NCBI RefSeq assembly: GCF_011440275.1
Contig: NZ_JAAOIV010000002.1
Span: 1 to 64,000, forward strand
Reading direction: 5' to 3'
From: Metallococcus carri
GTDB taxonomy: Bacteria > Actinomycetota > Actinomycetes > Actinomycetales > Dermatophilaceae
DNA length: 64,000 nucleotides
Positions 23,577 to 31,954 of this stretch are shown here, piece by piece. Position numbers and translations under genes: made by a program. Within the stretch, counting starts at the first letter, position 1. Every line of letters begins with the position of its first letter. The notes under the pieces are model-generated. The model did not search any database and was not told where the DNA came from. It saw only the letters and a program-made list of their open reading frames with translations.

Positions 23577-24724
23577 GGGTGCTCCTTGAACAGGTCGTTG
23601 TAGTGGGCCAAAGTCGCGTGGGCGCGACGAGTCGCGCCTTGGGGCACCTGCGGCACGAGAGCGTCCAGGAAACCGAACCGTCGACGGAGGGCCTTGTCGT
23701 ATGCCGACCCGCTGGTCGCCGTGGTCTGCCGGTGCCACCAGTCGGCGATATCGCCCCAGCCCGGGGCCGCGAGGGATCCACCGAACTGCTGCACGGCGAG
23801 CGCGCTGCACAGGCTGGCGAAGGCGAGCCGGTCCTGCAGCGGCCAGTGCGCGAGAGTGCCGAGCACGACGGCGGCGCCGAACACGTCGCCGGCGCCGGTC
23901 GGGTCGAGCGCCTGCACCCGCAGGGCCGGCACCGTGGCCTCCTCGCCGGTGCTGCTGTCGAGCGCCAGCGCGCCGTTGACGCCATCGGTCACCACGGCGA
24001 GCGGCACCCGGTCGGCGAGCGCGTAGAGCGCCTCGTGCGCCGAACTCGTGCGCGTGTAGGCCATGGCCTCCAACGCATTTGGCATGAACGCGTGGCAGGT
24101 CTGCAGCTGGTCGAGCAGGCGCTCGTCCCACTGACCCGAGGGGTCGAAACCGACGTCGGCGAAGACGAGTGAACCGTCGCGGCGAGCCCGTTCGACCCAG
24201 GACGGTTCGTCCGCGGTGCCGACGACGTCCTCGCCTGGTGCGAGGTCGACCATCACTGCGGCCGCGGTGGGCGGGCGGCCGATCATCTCGGTGACGGGGA
24301 TGGGTGCCGGGTGCCCGTGCGTCACCATCGCCCGGTCCACGCCGTCAGCCATCGAGATGGTGACCGCGGTGTGCCAGTCGGCGAACCGCCGCGATCGGGA
24401 CAGGTCCACGTGCTCGTTCTCGGCGAGCGTGGTCCAGCAGAAGTCGCCATACGCGTCGTCGCCGAACGCGGCGGCGAGACCGGTGCGCAACCCGAGACGG
24501 CTGGCGGCGACGGCGAGGTTGGCGATGCCGCCGGGCGTCGAGCCCATGCCCTCGGACCAGATCTCCTGGCCGCGCTGGGGGAGGGCGCGCAGACCGGTGA
24601 AGATGATATCGAGGAAGACCTGGCCCTCGACGAACAGATCGAGCTCGGGACCACCGGCCGCGCGGTCGGCCGCCAGCGGGTCATAAGGCTGGCATTCCGG
24701 CTCGGACGGCGACTGCTGCGACAA
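23573..24724 (-). CDS. PfkB-family carbohydrate kinase
   Basis: The product is about 383 residues, a ribokinase/PfkB sugar kinase: FLDIIFTGLRALPQRGQEIW with GGIANLAVAASRLGLRTGLA at the substrate end, and the anion-hole motif LDPTGAGDVFGAAVV with the catalytic Asp. The TTG at 24724 is chosen because AAGGAG lies 5 bases upstream; the adjacent GTG at 24727 has only 2 bases of spacing. It phosphorylates an imported sugar or derivative. It leads the minus-strand operon (kinase, binding protein, permeases, VOC) and is divergent from the GH4 gene, with about 150 bases of shared promoter region. Confidence 0.82.
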   Translation of the reverse strand: MSQQSPSEPECQPYDPLAADRAAGGPELDLFVEGQVFLDIIFTGLRALPQRGQEIWSEGMGSTPGGIANLAVAASRLGLRTGLAAAFGDDAYGDFCWTTLAENEHVDLSRSRRFADWHTAVTISMADGVDRAMVTHGHPAPIPVTEMIGRPPTAAAVMVDLAPGEDVVGTADEPSWVERARRDGSLVFADVGFDPSGQWDERLLDQLQTCHAFMPNALEAMAYTRTSSAHEALYALADRVPLAVVTDGVNGALALDSSTGEEATVPALRVQALDPTGAGDVFGAAVVLGTLAHWPLQDRLAFASLCSALAVQQFGGSLAAPGWGDIADWWHRQTTATSGSAYDKALRRRFGFLDALVPQVPQGATRRAHATLAHYNDLFKEHP

Positions 24725-24872
24725 CACTGCTCCTTCGCTGGTGGGACCCGGCTGTCGTTGGGATCCTTGCCGAGCCGGTGCAGGCGTGCAAGCAGCACCG
24801 GTTGCGCGACTATGTTTTTCGCCGTATGCCGTGTTCGCCGGCCGACGACTGGGAAACGAAGGTGATGCTCGC

Positions 24873-26210
24873 GTGAAGCTGACGATGGTCGGAGGCGGGG
24901 GTTTCCGCACGCCGTTGGTCTACCGGGCGCTGCTCGCCGATCCGCACGAGCGACGGATCACCGAAGTCGTCCTGCACGACCTGTCCGAGACCCGGCTGGC
25001 AGCGATCGAGCGGGTGCTGCGGGCGATGGCGACCGGTCGGGCGGACGCGCCGACGGTGAGCGTCACTACTGACCTGGACCGCGCCCTCGACGGAGCCGAC
25101 TTCGTCTTCTCGGCGGTGCGCACGGGCGGTTTGCGGGCGCGCACGGCCGACGAGCGCGTCGCCGTCGACCTGGGCCTCTTGGGCCAGGAGACCGTGGGAC
25201 CGGGTGGGATCTCCTATGGGTTGCGCACGGTGCCGGTGGCGCTCGACCTGGCCGAGCGCGTGCGCCGAGTGGCACCGCAGGCCTGGGTCATCAACTTCAC
25301 CAACCCGGCGGGGTTGATCACCGAGGCGATGTCGGCGGTGCTGCCGGGCCGCGTGGTTGGCATCTGCGACAGTCCAATTGCTATGGCGCGCAGGGCGATT
25401 CGGCTGATCGGGGCGACCGAGCACACCACGCGGATCGATTACCTCGGGCTCAACCACCTCGGCTGGCTGCGGCGCCTGGAGGTGGACGGCGTGGACCGGC
25501 TGCCGGAGCTGCTCGACGACGACGCCCGGCTGCTGACGATGGAGGAAGGGCGGCTCTTCGGGCCGGAGTGGCTGCGCACGATCGGTGCGCTGCCCAACGA
25601 ATATCTCTACTACTACGACTACGCGCGTGAGGCGCTCGAGGGCATCCGAGCCGCCGAGCGAACGAGAGGCGAATACCTTCTCGCGCAACAGGATTCGTTC
25701 TATGCGTCCTTGGCCGATCCATCGGCGGACGCCCTCGGCGAGTGGGACCGGGTGCGGCTCGAACGCAACGCGACCTACATGAAGGAAGCGCGCGCTGAGG
25801 GGGACGAGCGCGATGAGGAGGACGTGCAGGGCGGCGGCTACGAGGGGGTCGCCCTCGCGCTGATGGCCGCGATCGCCCGCGACGAGCCCGCCGAGCTGAT
25901 CCTCAATCTGCCGGCCGGCGCGCTGATCACCGGCCTGGACGATGCTGCCGTGATCGAGGTCCCGTGCCGGGTGACCGGGGCCGGTCCGGTGCCACACGAG
26001 CTGCCGTCGTTGACCGGTGCACCGCTCGGGCTGGTGCAGCAGGTCAAGGCCGTCGACCGGCTGGTGATCGAGGCGGCCACCACAGGCTCGGCCGAGCGTG
26101 CGGTGCAGGCCTTCGCGGTGCATCCGCTCGTCGATTCGGTGACCGTGGCCCGCGAGCTGCTGCGCGGTTATCGGGCCGCGATTCCGGAGCTGGACGCCGT
26201 CTTCACTTGA
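24873..26210 (+). CDS. GH4-family 6-phospho-glycosidase
   Basis: The 445-residue product is of the NAD- and Mn-dependent GH4 family. It has N-terminal nucleotide binding KLTMVGGGGFRTPLVYRAL, the phosphate/NAD region NFTNPAGLITEAM, the metal Cys in GICDSPIAMARR and the metal His in DYLGLNHLGWLRRL. The closest remembered type is 6-phospho-beta-glucosidase. The enzyme hydrolyses phosphorylated disaccharides by a redox mechanism, although the partner importer is ABC-type rather than PTS; the adjacent PfkB kinase could supply the phosphorylated substrate. The GTG start at 24873 has GAAGGTG upstream. Confidence 0.85.
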   Translation: MKLTMVGGGGFRTPLVYRALLADPHERRITEVVLHDLSETRLAAIERVLRAMATGRADAPTVSVTTDLDRALDGADFVFSAVRTGGLRARTADERVAVDLGLLGQETVGPGGISYGLRTVPVALDLAERVRRVAPQAWVINFTNPAGLITEAMSAVLPGRVVGICDSPIAMARRAIRLIGATEHTTRIDYLGLNHLGWLRRLEVDGVDRLPELLDDDARLLTMEEGRLFGPEWLRTIGALPNEYLYYYDYAREALEGIRAAERTRGEYLLAQQDSFYASLADPSADALGEWDRVRLERNATYMKEARAEGDERDEEDVQGGGYEGVALALMAAIARDEPAELILNLPAGALITGLDDAAVIEVPCRVTGAGPVPHELPSLTGAPLGLVQQVKAVDRLVIEAATTGSAERAVQAFAVHPLVDSVTVARELLRGYRAAIPELDAVFT

Positions 26211-26226
26211 GCCTCCCCATCGGTGG

Positions 26227-26358
26227 TTGAGCGTTGTCCTGAGCGAGCGTTGTCCTGAGCGAGCGGAGCGAGTCGAAGGGCGGAGCGAGTCGAAGGGTAA
26301 GGACCGACGGAGGCGACGTCCTGAGCAGCGCGACGCAGGAGCGCGTGTCGAAGGGAGG
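26227..26358. repeat. Intergenic direct repeats, dispersed-repeat type
   Basis: Between the GH4 and ClC stops the block GCGTTGTCCTGAGCGA occurs twice in a row and GCGGAGCGAGTCGAAGGG twice in a row. A third diverged version (GTCCTGAGCAGC ... GTGTCGAAGGG) follows at 26319-26355. Blocks of the form CCTGAGC...GTCGAAGGG are a familiar intergenic repeat class in many bacteria. The interval has no gene. It may act as a convergent transcription end or be selfish DNA. Confidence 0.65.
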
Positions 26359-26381
26359 GCCGCATCGAAACCCGTTGTGTC

Positions 26382-27695
26382 TCAAGCGAGTCCCGCACGT
26401 TGGGCCGCCTCGTTCTCAGCTGCCCGCAGCGCGGCCCGCTCGGTGAGCGCGTCGTAGATCGGCGTCGACCGCATCATCATCGCGACCAGCATCGCGATCG
26501 CGCACGCACCGAGCATCGGCGGCAGCAGCACCACCGAGCCGGTCATCTCGGTCGCCAGGATGATGCCGGTCACCGGCGCCCGCACCGAGGAGGCGAAGAA
26601 CGCCGCCATACCGATGAGGGCAAGGGCGGCCGGCTCGGGGGCGAGGCCCGGCATGAAGCGGTGCCCCAACAGGCCCACCAGCAGACCCAGATGGGTGCCG
26701 AGGACGAGCATCGGCGCGAAGAGGCCGCCGGGCACGGCGGCGGCATACGACACGACACCGAGGATCGTGCGGGCGAGCAGCACACCGCAGACCGCGAGCA
26801 CGGTGCCTTCCCCGAGCAGCGCGCGCTGGGTCAGCAGGTCGCCCCCGCCGACGAGATCCGGGGCGAACCACGCCACGGTGCCGACGGCCGCTCCGATCGC
26901 GAGGGCCCGCACGACCACGTGGATGCGGCTGCGGTCGGCGACGCGCAGACCGAGCATGACCAACCGGTTGTAGAGCGCGCCCGCGACACCGGTGAGCAGA
27001 CCGACTGCGAGCACGAGCGGAGCCTGGGACAGTCGTGGTTCGGCCAGCGGCGCCAGGTGGAAGTCGGTGTTGAGTCCGAAAAGCACACGGGCACTAGCGA
27101 ATCCGGTCGCCGAGGAAACAAGCGTCGCGATCGTGGTGCGCGGGTCGAATCGCTTCAGCAACTCCTCGAGCACGAAGACTCCGCCGGCGATCGGCGCGCT
27201 GAACGCGGTCGCGAGCCCCGCCGCGGCACCGCCCGCGACGAGGACGCGCAGTTCGTCACGCGTGCACCCCATCGCCCGGGCCACGATGACCCCGATATTG
27301 CCGCCCATCTGCACCGACGGACCTTCCCGGCCGAGCGCGAGACCGGAGCCGATCGATAGCAGGCCACCGAGGTATTTCACCGGCAGGATCCGGGGTCGTC
27401 CTGGCTCGGTGCGGCCCTCGACGACCGCTTCCACACGCGGTATGCCGCTGCCTTCCGCGTGGGGCTCGATCCGGTGCACCAGCCAGGCCGCGGTGGCGGT
27501 GGCGACGGCGGCGAGGCCGATCACGACGGCCGCGGTGAGCGGGCTCGAGGCGTGCGACCACCGGATCAGATCACCGCGGAGCACCGTGGCCGAACGCAGC
27601 ACGACGGCGAAGCTGGCTGCCGCGATGCCGGTCAGCACGCCGATGACCGCGGCGGCCAGGGTGAAATGAAGCGTGCGTGCTGGGGAGGTGGACAC
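26382..27695 (-). CDS. ClC-family chloride channel/antiporter
   Basis: The 437-residue polytopic protein has ClC signatures: EGSGIPRVEAVVEG (the GSGIP chloride-binding loop), GLALGREGPSVQMGG (GREGP with the gating Glu) and PGGLFAPMLVLG (the third selectivity loop, GxFxP type). No CBS domain follows. ClC proteins exchange Cl- for H+ or conduct Cl-; the retained gating Glu is compatible with an antiporter. The GTG start at 27695 lies just after a GACAAT hexamer on the minus strand, a possible -10 for a nearly leaderless message. Confidence 0.92.
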   Translation of the reverse strand: MSTSPARTLHFTLAAAVIGVLTGIAAASFAVVLRSATVLRGDLIRWSHASSPLTAAVVIGLAAVATATAAWLVHRIEPHAEGSGIPRVEAVVEGRTEPGRPRILPVKYLGGLLSIGSGLALGREGPSVQMGGNIGVIVARAMGCTRDELRVLVAGGAAAGLATAFSAPIAGGVFVLEELLKRFDPRTTIATLVSSATGFASARVLFGLNTDFHLAPLAEPRLSQAPLVLAVGLLTGVAGALYNRLVMLGLRVADRSRIHVVVRALAIGAAVGTVAWFAPDLVGGGDLLTQRALLGEGTVLAVCGVLLARTILGVVSYAAAVPGGLFAPMLVLGTHLGLLVGLLGHRFMPGLAPEPAALALIGMAAFFASSVRAPVTGIILATEMTGSVVLLPPMLGACAIAMLVAMMMRSTPIYDALTERAALRAAENEAAQRAGLA

Positions 27696-27840
27696 CCCTC
27701 AATTGTCCACTGCAACGGTTCGAGGCTGGGAGCTTGGTCAAGCCTGTGAGGTCGAGACCCGCCACCGGGGCCGTGGCGTGGCTAGCGTTGGGATCAGCGG
27801 CAGCAGCCCGCTGCCCTTCTTTGGAGACCGGAGGTGGCTC

Positions 27841-28839
27841 GTGGTGAACGACGAGCAGCAGCGGACGACCGATGACCACAATTCAGGGGCGGCCCCGTCG
27901 CCCGCCGGCCAGCCGGGTGGCGGTGAGCAGCACCGGCAGCACGGCGGCGGATCGCAGAGCGCGACCGACGAGCGCAGTGAAAGCACGCACAGCCACGGCG
28001 ACTCGCAGGCGACGACCAACCAGGGGGACCAGGGCCGGCACCGCGAGCGCGGCGACAGCGACGGCGACCAGAGTGATGGCGGTGGCCGGGACGAGGACCG
28101 TGGCGGCCGGGATGGCGACAACGACCGGGATGCGCAGCGGCAGCGGGAGCAGGACGAGCGAGACGCCCAGCGCCAGCAGGAGCAGTTCGCCAAAGAGCAC
28201 GACCCGGACAAGCACGACGTCGAGGCGGGTGAGGAGTTCCGGCAGCGCGGTGATTGGACCGCCGACGACGGCGCGCAGCCGCAGGTCTGGGACGCGGACG
28301 GCAACCTCGTCGAGGGCAGTGAGGTCGGCGGATCGCAGCCGACCGGCGGTGGCCAGGGCGGCCCCGGCCAGTCCGACGGCGGCCAGTCCGACGGCGGACA
28401 TTCCGACGGCGGCCAGGCCGAAGGCGGACACGCTGATCGCGGCGCCTCCGCCGGCGGTTCGTCGAGCATCGGGGGCGGTGCGGCCAGCTATGACGTCGGG
28501 TCATCGACCTCCGACGCGGACTCCTCGCCATCCGGGTCCTCAACCGCCGGCTCCTCGCTGGGCAGCAGTGACTCGTCGAGCGCTGAGACTGGGTCGGCGA
28601 GCGGTGACGATGGCCGTCGGACCTCCGAGCTCGACGAAGTGCGCGACGGCGGCTACTCGGTCGGTTCCGCAGCCCCCATCGACGACGGCGCGATGCCGCT
28701 CGGTCACCCGGTGAAAGGGTGGGAAGACACCAAGACCTACGCCACGCCGGAGCACCCGGCATACGCCGGAAGCGAGCCGCACGTCTGGTTCACCGACGGC
28801 GGCGCGGCTGAGCGGGCGGGCTTCCGGCCCGCGGACTAG
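27841..28839 (+). CDS. Disordered protein with C-terminal sunset-like domain
   Basis: The 332-residue protein is largely low complexity: residues 5-120 are Gln/Asp/Arg-rich, and 150-250 are Gly/Ser/Asp repeats with several GGQSDGGHSDGG-like units. The last 45 residues are folded-looking (GHPVKGWEDTKTYATPEHPA ... HVWFTDGGAAERAGFRPA). They fit the short 'sunset' domain, which in actinobacteria is appended to ribosomal or nuclease-like proteins and marks GxxxWFxxxxxAxxAGxRPA. The GTG at 27841 is preceded by GGAGG with 6-base spacing. Function is unknown; the composition suggests a highly charged linker that could bind basic partners. Confidence 0.65.
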   Translation: MVNDEQQRTTDDHNSGAAPSPAGQPGGGEQHRQHGGGSQSATDERSESTHSHGDSQATTNQGDQGRHRERGDSDGDQSDGGGRDEDRGGRDGDNDRDAQRQREQDERDAQRQQEQFAKEHDPDKHDVEAGEEFRQRGDWTADDGAQPQVWDADGNLVEGSEVGGSQPTGGGQGGPGQSDGGQSDGGHSDGGQAEGGHADRGASAGGSSSIGGGAASYDVGSSTSDADSSPSGSSTAGSSLGSSDSSSAETGSASGDDGRRTSELDEVRDGGYSVGSAAPIDDGAMPLGHPVKGWEDTKTYATPEHPAYAGSEPHVWFTDGGAAERAGFRPAD

Positions 28840-28994
28840 CGGCGATAGACGCGCACGGCCGCATTGGGCAGTGGGATCTCCCAATCGATCTCGCGCACGG
28901 TGCGGCCGTGCAGCATCGCGTCAATCACGCGGTCGTTCGCACGACGATGACCAGGCGGGACACGCGCCCACTCTAGGCGCGTCCTTACACTCAC
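28836..28994 (-). CDS. Possible small ORF or gene remnant
   Basis: A frame of about 52 residues ends RVIDAMLHGRTVREIDW plus a short strand-like tail to the stop at 28836. Codon use has the strong third-position GC of neighbouring genes and the end looks like the C-terminus of an enzyme, but no start with a ribosome-binding site is evident and no family is recognised. It shares 4 bases with the stop of the sunset-like gene and its 5' end abuts the cobQ promoter. It could be a remnant or a chance frame. Confidence 0.3.
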   Translation of the reverse strand: MSVRTRLEWARVPPGHRRANDRVIDAMLHGRTVREIDWEIPLPNAAVRVYRR

Positions 28995-28998
28995 CAGC

Positions 28999-30468
28999 GT
29001 GACGACGCGCGCTCGGGGACTGCTGGTGGCCGGCACGAGTTCGGACGCGGGCAAGTCGCTGGTGACGACCGGGCTGTGCCGAGCCCTCGCCCGTCGGGGC
29101 CTGCGGGTCGCGCCGTTCAAGGCTCAGAACATGTCCAACAACTCGATGGTGTGCGCCGACGGCAGCGAGATCGGCCGTGCGCAATATCTGCAGGCACAGG
29201 CCGCGCGCATCGCGGCGGACTCGTCGATGAACCCGGTGCTGCTCAAGCCGGGCACCGACCGGCGCACCTTCGTGGTCGTGCGGGGCCAGCCCGCAGGGAC
29301 GCTGGAAGCGGGGGAGTACGCGACCGGGCGTCGGCACCTCGCCGAGGCGGCGTTCGCGGCATACGAGGAACTCAGTGCGCGAGTCGACCTGATCGTCAGC
29401 GAGGGCGCGGGGTCGCCGGCTGAAATCAACTTGCGCAGCGGCGACTACGTGAATCTCGGCCTGGCACAACGGTTTCGGCTGCCGGTTCTCCTGGTGGGGG
29501 ATATCGACCGTGGTGGCGTGCTGGCCGCGCTCTATGGCACCTGGGCGCTGCTGGACGACGCCGATCGGCCCCTGCTCGCGGGCTATCTCATCAACAAATT
29601 CCGTGGGGATGAGTCAGTGCTCACCCCTGGGCTGGTCGAGATCAGCCGGCGCACCGGGCTGCCCTGTCTGGGGGTGCTGCCCTGGCTGCCGGACGTGTGG
29701 CTGGACAGCGAGGACACCCTGCAGGTCGGCCGCTGGCGACCCGAAGCCGAAGCTCCCGACGCGTTGCGGGTCGCTGTCGTGCGATTCCCGCGCGTGTCCA
29801 ACGCCACCGATGTCGACGCCCTGATGACCGAGCCAGGCGTGGACGTCGCGGTCACCGCGGACCCCGCCGTATGCCGAGCCGCTCACCTGCTCGTGCTCCC
29901 CGGCTCCCGCTCCACGGTCAGCGACCTCGCCTGGCTGCGGGAACGGGGGATCGCCGGGGTGGTGCGAGAGCGCCTTGCGGAGCAGCGCCCGGTGCTCGGG
30001 ATCTGTGGTGGCTATCAGATGTTGACCGCGCGCATCGAGGACGACATCGAATCCCCTTGTCCCACAACGGTTGATGGGTTGGGAGCGTTGCCGGGGACAA
30101 CGCGGTTCCGGCAGGAGAAGGTGCTCGGGCGACCGCGTGGTGCGTGGCGTGGGGTGTCGGCCGGCGGCTACGAGATCCATCACGGCGTCGTGATGGATGC
30201 CGACGGTGAACCATTCCCGGGTGGCAGTGCAGTCGGCGCGGTCAGCGGCACCATGTGGCACGGCCTGCTGGAGGGCGACGACTTCCGGCGCGCCTATCTC
30301 CGCGAGGTCGCCACGCTAGCGGGCGCGTCCTGGCGGCCGGACCCCGCCGCGCCATCCTTCGCCGCGCGACGCGAGGACATGATCGACCGGCTCGCGGACG
30401 CCGTGGAGCACCACGTCGACCTGGATCGCGTGCTCGAGCTGACTCCCCTCAGCCGAGCAAACCCTTGA
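28999..30468 (+). CDS. cobQ: Cobyric acid synthase
   Basis: The 489-residue amidotransferase starts LLVAGTSSDAGKSLVTTGL (P-loop-like, ATP site) and has APFKAQNMSNNSMV and EGAGSPAEINLR. The C-terminal class-I glutaminase domain has GICGGYQMLT with the nucleophilic Cys at about residue 335 and YEIHHGVV with the catalytic His. It amidates the b, d, e and g side chains of adenosylcobyrinate a,c-diamide. The GTG at 28999 lies 7 bases after TACACT (28986-28991), consistent with leaderless transcription. It is separated by 5 kb from the other cob genes in this window. Confidence 0.93.
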   Translation: MTTRARGLLVAGTSSDAGKSLVTTGLCRALARRGLRVAPFKAQNMSNNSMVCADGSEIGRAQYLQAQAARIAADSSMNPVLLKPGTDRRTFVVVRGQPAGTLEAGEYATGRRHLAEAAFAAYEELSARVDLIVSEGAGSPAEINLRSGDYVNLGLAQRFRLPVLLVGDIDRGGVLAALYGTWALLDDADRPLLAGYLINKFRGDESVLTPGLVEISRRTGLPCLGVLPWLPDVWLDSEDTLQVGRWRPEAEAPDALRVAVVRFPRVSNATDVDALMTEPGVDVAVTADPAVCRAAHLLVLPGSRSTVSDLAWLRERGIAGVVRERLAEQRPVLGICGGYQMLTARIEDDIESPCPTTVDGLGALPGTTRFRQEKVLGRPRGAWRGVSAGGYEIHHGVVMDADGEPFPGGSAVGAVSGTMWHGLLEGDDFRRAYLREVATLAGASWRPDPAAPSFAARREDMIDRLADAVEHHVDLDRVLELTPLSRANP

Positions 30469-30997
30469 CGTAGGCCGCCTGTCCGATGTGCTGCGTGACG
30501 TCGTTGACGACGCTCACCACGCGGGTCGCAAGGGTCACCGGCGGGTCCCAGCTGTCGTCCACGATGGCGTCGAAGTCGTTGTCCGACAACGGTTTCAAGA
30601 TCTCGACCGTGCGTTGGTGCACGGCCGCGTAATAGCCGATGAGCAACTGCGGGTCGCTGATCGTGAACCGCCCGACCTCGTCGCTGGTCTGACCGTAGCC
30701 GATCGCGTCCTCGGGGTAGGGGAGCCCGAACCGGCGTGCCCAGCCGTCGGCGAGCCACACCTGGCTGGTTCCTCCGGCGCCAGCGGTGCCCGTGCCGGAG
30801 CCCTCGACGACAGCGGCCACGCCGGCGAGGTGGTCGTCCTCGACGCGAGCGAGATGCCAGATCAGCCAACCGATGGAGTTGGCGTCCGGCCGCGGCCGGT
30901 GCAGCAGATCCTGCACCGAGAGTCCGTCCACCACCTGAGGCACGGTCTCCGCGACCCGGTCGAAGGCGTCGATGAGAGCGTCGTGTGCGGTCGTCAT
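30449..30997 (-). CDS. DinB-family protein, DUF664/MDMPI-like
   Basis: The 182-residue four-helix protein has metal-site histidines in WLIWHLARVEDDHLAG and at the end in TQHIGQAAYVKGLLG. The final HxxQ motif and length are typical of the DinB/YfiT superfamily, whose members are thiol transferases or isomerases that use mycothiol or bacillithiol. Substrate is unknown. The 3' end overlaps the convergent cobQ gene by 20 bases. CACAAT lies 6 bases before the ATG on the minus strand, a possible -10. Confidence 0.75.
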   Translation of the reverse strand: MTTAHDALIDAFDRVAETVPQVVDGLSVQDLLHRPRPDANSIGWLIWHLARVEDDHLAGVAAVVEGSGTGTAGAGGTSQVWLADGWARRFGLPYPEDAIGYGQTSDEVGRFTISDPQLLIGYYAAVHQRTVEILKPLSDNDFDAIVDDSWDPPVTLATRVVSVVNDVTQHIGQAAYVKGLLG

Positions 30998-31051
30998 GAC
31001 CTCATTGTGCAGCGTTGTCTGCTCGCCCGTCGCCGGACGGTTACAGCGTGG

Positions 31052-31954
31052 TCAGTCGACGCGAGCGCGCTGCGTCACCACGATGCAGGCCAGTACCGCT
31101 ACTGCCGTCAACGGCACAACGGCAGGGAATTGCTCCCCGAGCAGGAGCACCGCCCAGACCAGGGTGAGCAGGGGCTGGGCCAGTTGAAGCTGACTCGCGC
31201 GGCTCACCCCGATGAGTCCCATGCCGCGATACCAGACCACGAAACCGCCGAACTGCGAGATCGCCGCGACATAGCCGAGCCCGACGAGGGCGTGCGCTCC
31301 GAGTCGCATGGGCTCCTCAACGAGGGCGACGGCGGCCACCACAAGGTTGATCGGCGCCGCCAGCAGGACGCCCCACGCGATCACCCGCCAACCCGGCAGA
31401 TGCGCGGACAGGCGACCGCCCTCGGCATACCCCGCGGCGCACACCACGAGCGCGGCGAACAGATAGCCGTCAGCCAGCGTGATGGCACCGCGGCTTTGCA
31501 CGAGCGTGAAACCGATGACGATGATCGCTCCGGCAATCGCGCCCGCCCAGAAGGTCGACGACGGCCGTCGCCCGGTGCGTAGCGCTCCGATAGTTGCCGT
31601 CGCCACCGGCAGCACACCGATGACCACCGCCGAGTGTGCGGTGGACGAGGTCTGCAGGGCGAGCGTGGTGAGCAGGGGGAAGCCGACCGCACAGCCCACC
31701 GCGACGACGATGAGCCCGGGCCAGTCGTCGCGTGCGGGGAACGCGCCGCGGCTGGCGAGCAGCGCGACAGCGGCGAGGACGGCCGCGAGCGCGCCGCGAA
31801 GGCCGGCGACCGTCCACGGCCCGAAGCCCTGCAGAGCCCACGCCGTGGCGGGAAAACTGAAGGAAAAGCTCAGCACCCCGAGCGCTGCCAGTACGGTGCC
31901 GGAGGCCACGGGCGATACCGAGCCGGTCGAGATAGCGCTATTGTCAGCTGACAT
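31052..31954 (-). CDS. EamA/DMT-family transporter
   Basis: The 300-residue protein has ten hydrophobic segments in two EamA repeats (VLAALGVLSFSFSFPATAWA ... ; GAIAGAIIVIGFTLVQSRG ...; GVSRASQLQLAQPLLTLVWA at the second repeat's conserved loop). DMT exporters of this type move amino acids, vitamins or other small metabolites. The gene is divergent from a MocR-type regulator and the two start codons overlap within CATG at 31952-31955, so the regulator very likely controls the exporter. The cargo may relate to pyridoxal or amines, an inference from the MocR partner. Confidence 0.85.
   Translation of the reverse strand: MSADNSAISTGSVSPVASGTVLAALGVLSFSFSFPATAWALQGFGPWTVAGLRGALAAVLAAVALLASRGAFPARDDWPGLIVVAVGCAVGFPLLTTLALQTSSTAHSAVVIGVLPVATATIGALRTGRRPSSTFWAGAIAGAIIVIGFTLVQSRGAITLADGYLFAALVVCAAGYAEGGRLSAHLPGWRVIAWGVLLAAPINLVVAAVALVEEPMRLGAHALVGLGYVAAISQFGGFVVWYRGMGLIGVSRASQLQLAQPLLTLVWAVLLLGEQFPAVVPLTAVAVLACIVVTQRARVD
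31942..31953. promoter_or_regulatory. Perfect palindrome across two overlapping start codons
   Basis: TGTCAGCTGACA is a perfect 12-bp dyad, and TGACA recurs one base further right (31954-31958). It sits where the divergent EamA and MocR reading frames begin. TATTGT at 31939-31944 lies 8 bases before the MocR ATG and could be its -10. TACCGT on the minus strand at about 31960-31965 could serve EamA. A MocR-type dimer bound here would block both promoters. Confidence 0.5.

Noticed and set aside
27738-28469. Minus-strand frame opposite the sunset-like gene, rich in Pro/Ser/Cys
   Set aside because: It is the complement of a Gly/Asp/Gln repeat region and has no start signal or known domain.
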